From the NCBI RefSeq assembly GCF_900110225.1, contig NZ_FOCW01000002.1, positions 1 through 64,000 on the forward strand: a DNA stretch of 64,000 nucleotides. Direction: 5' to 3'. The stretch is from Allobrachymonas denitrificans DSM 15123. GTDB lineage: Bacteria; Pseudomonadota; Gammaproteobacteria; Burkholderiales; Burkholderiaceae_C. The position numbers were made by a program, and so were the translations under genes. The notes under the pieces were generated by a model. It made no database searches. It worked only from the letters and a program-made list of their open reading frames with translations, and was not told the DNA's origin. Below are positions 54,426-63,277 of this stretch, in pieces. How positions within the stretch are numbered: position 1 is the first letter of the stretch; the number at the start of each line of letters is the position of its first letter.

Positions 54426-54806
54426 ATGACCACTGTTGCCGAATCCACCGCTGCCGAGAACGCAGCTCCCGTCTCTGACGATCCCATCCTCTTTACCGAC
54501 AGCGCTGCCGCCAAGGTGGCCGACCTGATCGCCGAGGAAGGCAACCCCGACCTGAAACTGCGCGTGTTCGTGCAGGGCGGCGGCTGCTCGGGTTTCCAGT
54601 ACGGCTTCACTTTCGACGAGATCACCAACGACGATGACACCGTGATGACCAAGAACGGGGTTTCCCTGCTGATCGACGCCATGAGCTACCAGTACCTGGT
54701 CGGCGCCGAGATCGATTACAAGGAAGACCTGCAGGGCGCCCAGTTCGTGATCCGCAACCCCAACGCAGAAACCACCTGCGGCTGCGGCTCCAGCTTCTCG
54801 ATGTAA
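54426..54806 (+). CDS. erpA: Iron-sulfur cluster insertion protein ErpA
   Basis: An A-type carrier that delivers Fe-S clusters to apoproteins. The 126-residue form from the ATG at 54426 has an Ala/Glu-rich leader and the HesB-like domain with three conserved cysteines: one in [11 protein letters not shown] and two in T-C-G-C-G-S-S-F. An in-frame GTG nine bases earlier is an alternative start. The location after rplM-rpsI is usual for the order. Confidence 0.94.
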   Translation: MTTVAESTAAENAAPVSDDPILFTDSAAAKVADLIAEEGNPDLKLRVFVQGGGCSGFQYGFTFDEITNDDDTVMTKNGVSLLIDAMSYQYLVGAEIDYKEDLQGAQFVIRNPNAETTCGCGSSFSM

Positions 54807-54871
54807 GGCGGCATGCGCCTGCAACGCGCCGATGCGGGCTGTCGGCGTGAATCCTTTTCCCTCCTGTCTGC

Positions 54872-54900
54872 AACCGCCTTCGTGGCGGTTGTCGGCGTTT
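54872..54900 (+). terminator. Hairpin downstream of erpA
   Basis: AACCGCC (54872-54878) with GGCGGTT (54884-54890) and a short loop, followed by GTCGGCGTTTT. Reasonable but not a perfect terminator; it ends 14 bases before the next gene. Confidence 0.45.
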
Positions 54901-54913
54901 TGCGGCCTGCTGC

Positions 54914-56350
54914 ATGATCGCCCCGGTCCTCAATCAGACCGACGAACGCCAGCTCAAGCGCCTGCTGTGGCTGGTGGCGGTCGGCTTCTTCATGCAGACG
55001 CTGGATGCCACCATCGTCAACACGGCCCTGCCTGCCATGGCCGAGGGGCTGAACGAGAGTCCGCTGCGCATGCAGTCGGTGCTGGTGGCCTATTCGCTCA
55101 CCATGGCGCTGCTGATTCCGCTGTCCGGCTGGCTGGCAGACCGCTTCGGCACGCGCCGCATGTTTCTCGGCGCCATTCTGGTGTTTGTGGCCGGCTCGCT
55201 GGCCTGCGGGCTGGCTGTCACCCTCAACCAGCTGGTGGCCGCGCGCGTGCTGCAGGGTGCGGGCGGGGCCTTGCTGATGCCGGTAGGGCGGTTGACCGTG
55301 TTGCGTGCCTATCCGCGGGAGCGCTTCCTGGGTGCCATGAGCTTTGTCGCCATCCCGGGGCTGGTCGGGCCGCTGCTGGGCCCCACACTGGGTGGCTGGC
55401 TGGTGGAAATCGCCTCCTGGCACTGGGTGTTTCTGGTCAACGTGCCGGTTGGCGCGCTGGGCTGGATCGCGGCCCGGCGCTACCTGCCGGATTTCCGGGG
55501 CGTGGAGCGCAATCGCCTGGATGTGCCCGGCTACGGCCTGCTGGCGCTGGGCATGGCCCTGGTGCTGCTGTCGGTGGACGGGCTCTCTGCGCTGGGCCTG
55601 CATGGCGCGACCTCGCTGGTGGTGCTGGTGACGGGGCTGGCCTGCCTGGCGGCCTACTGGCTGCGTGCCGGCCGTCAGGCGCATCCGCTGTTTCCACCCA
55701 GCCTGTTCCGGGTGCCGGCGCTCAGCATCGGGCTGACCGGCAACCTGATCTCGCGCTTGGGCAGCAGTGCTGTTCCCTTCCTGATTCCGCTGATGCTGCA
55801 GCTCAGCCTGGGCTATTCGCCGGCGCAGGCCGGCATGATGATGCTGCCGATGGCGCTCGCAGGCATGCTGATCAAGCGTTTCGCCACCTGGTCGATCACG
55901 CGCTATGGCTACCGCCGGGTGCTGGTCATCAACACCGCCTGCGTGGGCGGCATGATCGCCAGTTTTGCCCTCATCAGCGGCACGGAACCGGTCTGGCTGC
56001 TGGTGCTGCAGTTCTACCTGTTCGGCTCCTGCAACTCGCTGCAGTTCACGGCCATGAACACGCTCACGCTGCGCGACCTCGACACCGCGCAGGCCAGCAG
56101 CGGCAACAGCCTGCTCTCGATGGTGCAGATGCTGGCCATGAGTCTGGGCGTGGCACTGGCTGCGGCCGTTCTTGGCGGTTTCGCCGAAACCCTGCAGGCA
56201 GAAGCCGATCCGGCGCGCATGCAGCAAGCCTTCCGCTACACTTTCATTTGCATGGGCGGCATGACGCTGGCGTCAGCCTGGGTGTTCTGGCAGCTGTCTC
56301 CCCACTCGGTCTGGGTGCGGCGGCTGGAGCAGGATCCCGGCTTTGACTGA
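54914..56350 (+). CDS. MFS multidrug exporter, DHA2 (14-TM) type, MdtD-like
   Basis: A 478-residue inner-membrane protein with about 14 hydrophobic segments. The DHA2 signature L-D-A-T-I-V-N-T-A-L-P-A-M-A is at about 30-43, the MFS motif A between TM2 and TM3 reads G-W-L-A-D-R-F-G-T-R-R near 73-83, and motif C-like G-P-L-L-G-P-T-L-G-G-W is near 154-164. Members export drugs or metabolites by proton antiport. No adaptor protein or TetR regulator is adjacent, and the substrate cannot be inferred. Confidence 0.88.
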   Translation: MIAPVLNQTDERQLKRLLWLVAVGFFMQTLDATIVNTALPAMAEGLNESPLRMQSVLVAYSLTMALLIPLSGWLADRFGTRRMFLGAILVFVAGSLACGLAVTLNQLVAARVLQGAGGALLMPVGRLTVLRAYPRERFLGAMSFVAIPGLVGPLLGPTLGGWLVEIASWHWVFLVNVPVGALGWIAARRYLPDFRGVERNRLDVPGYGLLALGMALVLLSVDGLSALGLHGATSLVVLVTGLACLAAYWLRAGRQAHPLFPPSLFRVPALSIGLTGNLISRLGSSAVPFLIPLMLQLSLGYSPAQAGMMMLPMALAGMLIKRFATWSITRYGYRRVLVINTACVGGMIASFALISGTEPVWLLVLQFYLFGSCNSLQFTAMNTLTLRDLDTAQASSGNSLLSMVQMLAMSLGVALAAAVLGGFAETLQAEADPARMQQAFRYTFICMGGMTLASAWVFWQLSPHSVWVRRLEQDPGFD

Positions 56351-56386
56351 AACCCCACCCTCCAGCCTGCCCGACTGTCTTACGGA

Positions 56387-57352
56387 ATGTCCATGAAACT
56401 CCCCCGCCCCAAGACCCTGCTCTGGATGTCGGCTGCGGCCGCCGTCCTGACCATCATTCTCAAGACCCTGGCCTGGTACGTGACCGGCTCGGTCGGCCTG
56501 CTGTCCGATGCCATGGAGTCCTTCGTCAACCTGGCCGGTGCCGTGTTCGCCCTGATGATGGTGACCATTGCCGAGCGCCCTGCCGACGAGGACCATCCGC
56601 ATGGCCACCACAAGGCCGAGTACTTCTCGTCAGGCTTCGAGGGCATGCTGATCTTCGGCGCCGCGCTGGGCATTCTCTGGACTTCGGTCGACCGCCTGAT
56701 GCACCCGCAGCCGCTGGAGCAGCTGGGCTGGGGCATGGCGTTCTCCCTGGCGAGTACCGTGCTCAACGGGGTTGGCGCCTGGGTGCTGCTCAAGGCGGCC
56801 AAGGTGCACAACTCGATTGCGCTGGAGGCTGACGGGCGCCATTTGCGCACCGACGTCTGGACCTCCATCGGCGTGGTTGCCGGCGTAGCACTGGTGCAGG
56901 TCACTGGCTGGCTCTGGCTCGATCCGGTGGTGGCCATTGCGGTGGCCCTCAACATCCTGAAGGAGGGCTGGCACCTGATCCGCAACTCCAGCCATGGCCT
57001 GATGGACAGCGCCGTGGATCCCGAGACGGCAGACAGTATCCAGCAGACGCTGGACCGCTTCGTGCAACAGGAAAAGGATGCGCAGGGGCGCGAGCTGGTG
57101 CGCTTCGACCATGTGGTTACGCGCGCAGCGGCCCAGCGCAGCTTTGTCTCCATGCACATGCACATGCCGGCCAGCTGGACGCTGGGGCGCTCCGCCAAGC
57201 TGCGCAACGACGTGGAGCGCGCCCTGGTGGAGAGTCAACCCCAGCTGCACGCCACCATCGAAATGCTGCCGTCGGACGTCGAGCCGGTGCAGACCCTGGG
57301 TGAACTGGAGCCGGTGGTGGAGCCTGCTACCGCAGGCGCCGCAGTCACCTGA
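56387..57352 (+). CDS. Cation diffusion facilitator (CDF) family transporter
   Basis: A 321-residue inner-membrane divalent-cation exporter with about six helices and a C-terminal cytoplasmic domain. It aligns with E. coli FieF through T-G-S-V-G-L-L-S-D-A-M-E-S and P-A-D-E-D-H-P-H-G-H-H-K-A-E. The TM5 half of the metal site is standard (H-L-R-T-D), whereas the TM2 half reads E-S-F-V-N in place of Asp-x3-Asp or His-x3-Asp, so the transported metal is uncertain. ATGs at 56387 and 56393 are both possible starts. A heptamer array begins 34 bases after the stop. Confidence 0.88.
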   Translation: MSMKLPRPKTLLWMSAAAAVLTIILKTLAWYVTGSVGLLSDAMESFVNLAGAVFALMMVTIAERPADEDHPHGHHKAEYFSSGFEGMLIFGAALGILWTSVDRLMHPQPLEQLGWGMAFSLASTVLNGVGAWVLLKAAKVHNSIALEADGRHLRTDVWTSIGVVAGVALVQVTGWLWLDPVVAIAVALNILKEGWHLIRNSSHGLMDSAVDPETADSIQQTLDRFVQQEKDAQGRELVRFDHVVTRAAAQRSFVSMHMHMPASWTLGRSAKLRNDVERALVESQPQLHATIEMLPSDVEPVQTLGELEPVVEPATAGAAVT

Positions 57353-57385
57353 AGCTTGCTGCACGCTGCGTGAGCAGCGCCCAGC

Positions 57386-57455
57386 GCCAGCAGCCAGCAG
57401 CCAGCAGCCAGCAGCCAGCAGCCAGCAGCCAGCAGCCAGCAGCCAGCAGCCAGCA
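57386..57455. repeat. Heptamer tandem array (GCCAGCA)10
   Basis: Ten exact copies of GCCAGCA, beginning 34 bases after the stop codon of the CDF transporter gene. No spacers and no divergence between copies. Confidence 0.97.
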
Positions 57456-57538
57456 GCCCGCTGCCGCTGCCCGCTGCCTCCCGAGCGCGCGCGAATAAAC
57501 CACGCTTACGCCACGCGCATCAGGGTTTACGCCTTATT

Positions 57539-57570
57539 CCCGATCGTGTTGAAAAATTTTCAGAATCGGG
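57539..57570. promoter_or_regulatory. 32-bp dyad upstream of the lactate permease gene
   Basis: Outer arms CCCGAT (57539-57544) and ATCGGG (57565-57570) enclose the inner palindrome TGAAAAATTTTCA (57550-57562). It lies about 120 bases before the permease start and could be a regulator-binding site or a terminator-like fold for the upstream transcript. Confidence 0.4.
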
Positions 57571-57689
57571 TATCTAAAGGTTGTTAGTTTCAATGAAATC
57601 AGTGACTTAGACGCGTATTCCTGTATGTAAACTGCGCACCTCGAGCATCCTGCATCGGGATGGCACACGCACACAGGAGAACTTCGCGC

Positions 57690-59351
57690 ATGGTATGGCA
57701 ACAAATCTATAACCCGACGGACAGCATGCTGCTGTCTACGCTGCTGGCGGTGATTCCCGTCGCAGTGATGCTGATCGGGCTCGGCTTCCTCCACATGAAG
57801 GCCCACATCGCGGCCGGCCTCGGCCTGGTCAGCGCCTTGCTGATCGCCATCTTCGTGTTCGGCATGCCCGGCGCCATGGCTGGCAAGGCGGCCATGATGG
57901 GCGCCTTCACCGGCCTGCTGCCCATCGGCTGGATCGTGCTCAACATCATCTTCCTGCACCAACTGACCGAAAACAACGGCAGCTTCAAGGTGCTGCAGGA
58001 CTCGATTGCGGGCATCACCGAAGACCGCCGCCTGCAACTGCTGCTGATCGCCTTCGCTTTCGGCGCGTTCTTCGAGGGCGCCGCCGGCTTCGGCACCCCG
58101 GTGGCCGTGACGGCCGCCATCCTGATCGGCCTGGGTTTCTCGCCGCTGGCCGCCTCCGGCCTGAGCCTGATTGCCAACACCGCACCGGTGGCCTTTGGCG
58201 CCCTGGGCACGCCCATCATTACCATGGCCAAGGTGCATGGCTATGACGTGATGGAGCTGTCCGCCATGGTGGGCCGCCAACTGCCGCTGTTCTCGCTGAT
58301 GGTGCCGTTCTGGTTGATCTGGGCCTTTGCCGGCCGCAAGGCCATGATGGAGATCTGGCCGGCCATTCTGGTCACAGGCCTGAGCTTTGCCGTCGCCCAG
58401 TTCCTCACCTCCAACTACATTGGTCCCGAACTGGTGGACGTGATTTCCGCCATCGCCTCCATGGTCAGCCTGGTGCTGTTCCTGCGTGTCTGGAAACCGC
58501 GCCGCATCTGGAGCAGCACCTCGCTGCGCGGCCACGAGGCCGAAGGCGGGGAGGGCAGGGAAGCCACGCCGCCGGCCCGTCACGACCGCGCCACCGTCAT
58601 CCGTGCCTGGATGCCGTGGGTGATTCTGACCGTGTTTGTGTTCCTCTGGGGCATGCCGAGCGTCAAGGCCTTCTTCAACGGCATCTTCGCACCGCAGTTC
58701 CCGATCGACGGCCTGCACAACATGATCGAGAAGATGCCCCCGGCCGTGCCCGTGCCGCACAAGGAAACCGCCGTCTACGTGTTCAACCTGCTGTCTGCGA
58801 CGGGGACCGGCATCCTGCTGGCCGCCGTGCTGGGTGGTCTGGCCATGGGCTACAGCGTGGGCGGTCTGCTGCGCCAGTTTGTCAGGACCTTCTGGCTGGT
58901 GCGTTACTCGCTGCTCACCATCGTGCTGATGCTGGCCCTGGGCACGCTCACGCGCTACTCCGGCATCGACACCACCATGGGCCTGGCCTTTGCCATGACC
59001 GGCGTGTTCTATCCCTTCTTCGGCACCATGCTGGGCTGGCTGGGTGTGGCACTGACCGGTTCCGATACCGCGTCCAACGTGCTGTTCGGCGGTATGCAGA
59101 AAGTGGCTGCCGACCAGCTGGGCCTGTCGCCCAACCTGATGGGCGCTGCCAACAGCTCCGGCGGCGTGATGGGCAAGATGATCGATGCCCAATCCATCGT
59201 AGTGGCCTCCACTGCGACGCGCTGGTTCAACAAGGAAGGCGTGATCCTGCGCTATGTGTTCAAGCACTCGCTGGTGCTGGCCATGCTGGTCGGCATGTTC
59301 GTGACCCTGCAGGCCTATGTCTGGCCGTTCACCGCCATGGTCGTGAAGTAA
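57690..59351 (+). CDS. lldP: L-lactate permease
   Basis: A proton-coupled lactate/glycolate permease of the LctP family: 553 residues and about 13 membrane segments. Family motifs include F-F-E-G-A-A-G-F-G-T-P-V-A near 128-140, A-N-T-A-P-V-A-F-G-A-L-G-T-P near 165-178 and N-S-S-G-G-V-M-G-K-M-I-D-A-Q-S near 489-503. CAGGAGA lies nine bases before the ATG; an in-frame ATG at 57660 is less likely. No lactate dehydrogenase or LldR regulator is adjacent. Confidence 0.93.
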   Translation: MVWQQIYNPTDSMLLSTLLAVIPVAVMLIGLGFLHMKAHIAAGLGLVSALLIAIFVFGMPGAMAGKAAMMGAFTGLLPIGWIVLNIIFLHQLTENNGSFKVLQDSIAGITEDRRLQLLLIAFAFGAFFEGAAGFGTPVAVTAAILIGLGFSPLAASGLSLIANTAPVAFGALGTPIITMAKVHGYDVMELSAMVGRQLPLFSLMVPFWLIWAFAGRKAMMEIWPAILVTGLSFAVAQFLTSNYIGPELVDVISAIASMVSLVLFLRVWKPRRIWSSTSLRGHEAEGGEGREATPPARHDRATVIRAWMPWVILTVFVFLWGMPSVKAFFNGIFAPQFPIDGLHNMIEKMPPAVPVPHKETAVYVFNLLSATGTGILLAAVLGGLAMGYSVGGLLRQFVRTFWLVRYSLLTIVLMLALGTLTRYSGIDTTMGLAFAMTGVFYPFFGTMLGWLGVALTGSDTASNVLFGGMQKVAADQLGLSPNLMGAANSSGGVMGKMIDAQSIVVASTATRWFNKEGVILRYVFKHSLVLAMLVGMFVTLQAYVWPFTAMVVK

Positions 59352-59372
59352 ACGCGTGTAACTGCTGCAATG

Positions 59373-59395
59373 AGCCGCCTTCGGGCGGCTTTTTC
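59373..59395 (+). terminator. Intrinsic terminator of lldP
   Basis: AGCCGCC, loop TTCG, GGCGGCT, then five T. It starts 22 bases after the stop codon. Confidence 0.85.
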
Positions 59396-59531
59396 GCTGT
59401 TGCAAGTGTGTAAGGGGGCGGTGTGCGCCTGTGATAGATTCACGGAATGTTCACAAATCAGCAGCATGATTGTCATGCGCCTTGGTCACACTGGGGCACA
59501 GAAATACCGAGTTACACAGGAACCGATCCGC

Positions 59532-60479
59532 ATGAAAGAGCTGCCCACGCCTACCTTCGACCTTTCCCCGCGCATGCGCGGGCTGCCGGCCCTGCTGCGC
59601 AAGCCCTTGCGCAAGGCCGGGGCGGCGCTCGCCCATGCACGTCCCATCGCGGTGGCGACCGAGCTGCCCGCCGCAGCGCCCGTCATTCTGCCTGCCGCAC
59701 CCGCCCTGGTGCAGCCCGCTCCCATGCGTGAAGCGGCTGTCTCCAAGGCCGGGCTCGATGCCCGCTGGGCGCGCAACCTCGACGAAGTGCGCGAAGCGCA
59801 GCGACTGCGCTACCAGGTGTTTGCCGAAGAAATGGGCGCCACTCTCAAGGCAGATATCCCCGGCCATGATATCGACCTGTTTGACGATTACTGTGAACAC
59901 CTGCTGGTGCGCGACCTCGAAACCGGCATGGTCGTCGGCACCTACCGCGTGCTGACGCCGGCCCAGGCGCGCCGTGTCGGCAGCATCTACAGCGATGCCG
60001 AATTCGATCTGGTGCGCCTGCGCCACCTGCGCGCCAACATGGTGGAACTGGGTCGCAGCTGCGTGCATGCGGATTACCGTTCCGGCGGCGTCATCCTCAC
60101 GCTGTGGGGTGCGTTGGCCGAGTTCATGGGCCGCAACCAGCTCGACACCATGGTCGGCTGCGCCAGCATTCCCATGACGCACCACGGCCTGCCGTCCGGT
60201 TACGCCGCCGCCAGCATCTGGCAGCAGGTGCGCCAGACGCACCTCGCGCCCATCGAATACCATGTCACCCCGCGTCTGCCGCTGCCGGTGGACGAGTTGC
60301 AGTGCGATGTGGTGGTCGAACCGCCGGCACTGATCAAGGGCTATCTGCGCCTGGGCGCCAAGGTGCTGGGTGCCCCGGCCTGGGATCCGGACTTCAACAC
60401 GGCCGACCTGCCGATGATGATGCGTGTGGCCGATCTGCCTTCGCGCTATCGCCGCCAGTTCGACGCGGCGCGCAGTTAA
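59532..60479 (+). CDS. GNAT-family N-acyltransferase (OlsB-like)
   Basis: A 315-residue cytoplasmic acyltransferase of the ornithine/lysine acyl-ACP N-acyltransferase type (Acetyltransf_5). After a Pro/Ala-rich N-terminal 75 residues the domain starts at L-D-A-R-W-A-R-N-L-D-E-V-R-E-A-Q-R-L-R-Y, followed by D-D-Y-C-E-H-L-L-V-R, G-T-Y-R-V-L and E-L-G-R-S-C-V-H-A-D-Y-R-S-G-G. OlsB makes lyso-ornithine lipid; the partner OlsA is not adjacent, so ornithine-lipid synthesis is an inference. The start at 59532 is chosen; frames from 59370 or 59466 would add unlikely sequence. Confidence 0.82.
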   Translation: MKELPTPTFDLSPRMRGLPALLRKPLRKAGAALAHARPIAVATELPAAAPVILPAAPALVQPAPMREAAVSKAGLDARWARNLDEVREAQRLRYQVFAEEMGATLKADIPGHDIDLFDDYCEHLLVRDLETGMVVGTYRVLTPAQARRVGSIYSDAEFDLVRLRHLRANMVELGRSCVHADYRSGGVILTLWGALAEFMGRNQLDTMVGCASIPMTHHGLPSGYAAASIWQQVRQTHLAPIEYHVTPRLPLPVDELQCDVVVEPPALIKGYLRLGAKVLGAPAWDPDFNTADLPMMMRVADLPSRYRRQFDAARS

Positions 60480-60612
60480 TGGTATAGTTCGCGATTCCCC
60501 GTTTTTTTCTGGATGCCTGTCGCAACCCGTGTTGCGGGCAGGCATTTTGTCTTTGCAGCGCCGTTTTTCGCGTGCCAGGCCATGCGCGGGCTGCAGACTG
60601 CCGAGTATTTCC

Positions 60613-62700
60613 ATGCAATTTCCCGCCATGCTTGATCGCGACGAGAGCATTCTGGCCTTCAACACCCGCGTGCTCGACTGGGCTGCGCGCGAGGAAGTGC
60701 CGCTGCTCGAGCGCATGCGTTACCTGTCCATCGTTTCCTCCAACCTGGACGAATTCTTCGAGGTCCGCATGGCGGATCTGCTCGATGCGGCGCAGAACCA
60801 CATCCACGAAGGCGACTTCACCGAGCGCCAGTTCCTGAGCGTCTCGACCAAGGCGCACGAGCTGGTCGCCCAGCAGTACGACATCCTGCGCTACAGCCTG
60901 TATCCGGCGCTGGAAGCCAACGGCATCACCATCGTCTCGCACGGCGCGCGCACGCCCGAGCAGCGCCGCTGGGTCAAGAACTACTTCGAGACCCAGGTGC
61001 GCCCGCTGCTGCTGCCGGTCAGCCTCGACCCGGCCCACCCGTTCCCGCAGGTGGCCAACAAGTCGCTCAACTTCATCGTCAAGCTGGCCGGCCGTGATGC
61101 GCTGGGCCGCTCCAACAGCATCGCCATCCTGAAGGTGCCGCGCGCCTTGCCGCGCCTGCTGCGCCTGCCGCCCCACCTGTCCGGCGGCAAGGACCTGCTG
61201 GTTTCCCTGCCCAGCGTGATCCGTGCGCATCTGGAAGAGCTGTTCCCCAACCGCGAAGTGGAACAGCTCTCGCAGTTCCGCATCACGCGCCATTCCGACC
61301 TGGCAGTGGATGAAGAGGATGTGAGCAACCTGCGTATGGCCCTGCGCGAAGGTCTGCAGCAGCGCCACTACGGCAAGGCCGTGCGTGTCGAGGTGTCCTC
61401 CAACTGCCCGGACGAACTGGCCGACCTGCTGTGCCGCCAGTTCGACCTGCCGCAGCAATCGCTGTACCGCGTGCATGGCCCGGTCAACCTGGTGCGCATG
61501 GGCATGCTGGTCGATCTGGTCAACAAGCAGGAATTCCTGTTCCCGCCGTTTGCGCCCAGCTATCCGCAGGCCCTGCGGGGCGTCGATTCGATTTTCGAGC
61601 GCCTGAAGGAGGGCGACGTTCTGGCCCACCAGCCTTTCGAGAGCTTCGAGCCGGTGCTCGACATGCTGCGCGAGGCGGTGAACGATCCGAACGTGCTGGC
61701 GATCAAGCAGACCATCTACCGCACCGGCTCCGACTCCGAACTGATGTCTCTGCTGCGTGAGGCAGTGCGCCGCGGCAAGGAAGTGACGGCCGTGGTGGAA
61801 CTGAAGGCGCGTTTTGACGAAGAGGCCAACATCAACTGGGCGGAAAAGCTCGAATCCGTCGGCGCACAGGTGGTGTACGGCGTGGTCGGCATGAAGACCC
61901 ACGCCAAGATGCTGCTGATCACGCGCCGCGAGGGCAAGAAGCTCAAGCGCTACGGCCACCTGGCCACCGGCAACTACAACCCGCGCACGGCACGCCTGTA
62001 CACCGACCTGAGCTATTTCACGGCCGATGACGTGTTGACCGGTGACATGCAGCGCGTGTTCGTGCATCTGGCCAGCCAGAGCGAAATCCCGCGTCTGTCG
62101 CGCATGCAGATGGCACCCTATACGCTGCAGGAGACCATGCTGCAGCGCATTGCCCAGGCTGGCCGCGCAGCGGCAGCAGGCAAGGGCGGCCGCATCGTGG
62201 CCAAGATGAATGCGCTGACCGACGAAGCGCTGATCCTGGCGCTGCTGGAGGCCGGGCAGAAGGGCGCCCAGATCGACCTGATCGTGCGCGGTGCCTGCAT
62301 GTTGCATGCGCAGGTGCCCGGCCTGAGCGAGAACATCCGTGTGCGTTCCATCATCGGCCGCTTCCTCGAGCACTCGCGCGTGTTCTACTTCGGCATCGGC
62401 GAGGAAGAGCATCTCTACCTCTCCAGCGCGGACTGGATGAACCGCAACATGCTGCGCCGCATCGAACTGGCCTGGCCTGTCACCGATCCTGAACTCAAAA
62501 CCCGCATCATTGACGAATGCCTGCTGGCCTACGAATATGACGAGGCACTGTCCTGGCAGATGCAGGCAGACGGCAGCTATGCGCGTCCGCAGTCGCCGCT
62601 GGAGCATCCGCGCAACGTGCAGCGCGCCCTGATGACGCGCTACCTCAATGCCGGCAAGGACAGCAGCAAGAAGGGCCGGAAAAAACCCGGCAAGACCTGA
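60613..62700 (+). CDS. ppk1: Polyphosphate kinase 1
   Basis: Reversibly makes polyphosphate from ATP at the membrane periphery. The 695-residue protein shows the N domain with R-Y-L-S-I-V-S-S-N-L-D-E-F-F-E-V-R near 36-52, and the two phospholipase D-like C domains. The autophosphorylated histidine is His430 in M-K-T-H-A-K, and the second key histidine is in G-H-L-A-T-G-N-Y-N about 20 residues later. A second ATG at 60628 is possible. It is followed 41 bases later by sixA and convergently by ppx. Confidence 0.95.
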   Translation: MQFPAMLDRDESILAFNTRVLDWAAREEVPLLERMRYLSIVSSNLDEFFEVRMADLLDAAQNHIHEGDFTERQFLSVSTKAHELVAQQYDILRYSLYPALEANGITIVSHGARTPEQRRWVKNYFETQVRPLLLPVSLDPAHPFPQVANKSLNFIVKLAGRDALGRSNSIAILKVPRALPRLLRLPPHLSGGKDLLVSLPSVIRAHLEELFPNREVEQLSQFRITRHSDLAVDEEDVSNLRMALREGLQQRHYGKAVRVEVSSNCPDELADLLCRQFDLPQQSLYRVHGPVNLVRMGMLVDLVNKQEFLFPPFAPSYPQALRGVDSIFERLKEGDVLAHQPFESFEPVLDMLREAVNDPNVLAIKQTIYRTGSDSELMSLLREAVRRGKEVTAVVELKARFDEEANINWAEKLESVGAQVVYGVVGMKTHAKMLLITRREGKKLKRYGHLATGNYNPRTARLYTDLSYFTADDVLTGDMQRVFVHLASQSEIPRLSRMQMAPYTLQETMLQRIAQAGRAAAAGKGGRIVAKMNALTDEALILALLEAGQKGAQIDLIVRGACMLHAQVPGLSENIRVRSIIGRFLEHSRVFYFGIGEEEHLYLSSADWMNRNMLRRIELAWPVTDPELKTRIIDECLLAYEYDEALSWQMQADGSYARPQSPLEHPRNVQRALMTRYLNAGKDSSKKGRKKPGKT

Positions 62701-62741
62701 ACCCCCGCGGGCCTGGCCCGCCCTCTCAGCAAGGAGCAAGC

Positions 62742-63203
62742 ATGGATCTGATTTTGTGGCGCCACGCCATTGCGGTGGATGCGGATGAAGGACTGGATGA
62801 CCTGAAGCGGCCCCTGACGGAAGAGGGAGAGGACCAGGCCAAGGAAATGGCCGGCTGGCTCAAGCGCCATCTGCCCAGGAACACGCGCATCCTCACCAGC
62901 CCTGCGCTGCGTACGCGCCAGACCGTGCTGCGCCTGACCAAGACCGACTACCGCGTGGTGAACGAACTGGCGCCCAATGCCACGCCGGATACCCTGCTCA
63001 GGGTGGTCAACTGGCCGCTGAGCGAGGAGCCGGTGCTGGTGGTGGGGCATCAGCCCACGCTGGGCGAAGTGGCCCAGAAGCTGCTGGGCATGCAGATGGG
63101 CTGCTCCATCAAGAAGGGCGCCGTCTGGTGGCTGCACCACCGTGTGCGCGATGGCAAGGGTCAGGTGATCCTCAAGGCGGTGCAGAACCCGCGCATGCTG
63201 TGA
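62742..63203 (+). CDS. sixA: Phosphohistidine phosphatase SixA
   Basis: A small histidine phosphatase that dephosphorylates HPt domains or the nitrogen phosphotransferase system. The 153-residue product starts M-D-L-I-L-W-R-H-A with the catalytic R-H pair at 7-8, then T-S-P-A-L-R-T-R-Q-T near 52-61 and the second catalytic histidine in V-V-G-H-Q-P near 101. AAGGAG lies upstream of the ATG. It shares the ppk1 transcript. Confidence 0.9.
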   Translation: MDLILWRHAIAVDADEGLDDLKRPLTEEGEDQAKEMAGWLKRHLPRNTRILTSPALRTRQTVLRLTKTDYRVVNELAPNATPDTLLRVVNWPLSEEPVLVVGHQPTLGEVAQKLLGMQMGCSIKKGAVWWLHHRVRDGKGQVILKAVQNPRML

Positions 63204-63238
63204 CGTGGCGCCCGTACGGGCGCTGATGGCAAAGCCAG

Positions 63239-63260
63239 CTGCCGGCACATGCGCCGGCAG
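63239..63260. terminator. Hairpin between convergent sixA and ppx
   Basis: CTGCCGGC (63239-63246) pairs with GCCGGCAG (63253-63260); a further GCGCCCGTACGGGCGC palindrome lies at 63208-63223. No T tract follows, so termination is uncertain. Confidence 0.4.
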
Positions 63261-63277
63261 GGCAGGGAGGTCCCGAT

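Larger units (their letters stand above)
57353..57689. other. 337-base intergenic region before the lactate permease gene
   Basis: No gene is seen. It contains the heptamer array (57386-57455), a dyad (57539-57570), and an AT-rich promoter zone from about 57575 to 57630. CAGGAGA at 57674-57680 is the ribosome-binding site of the permease gene. Confidence 0.6.
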
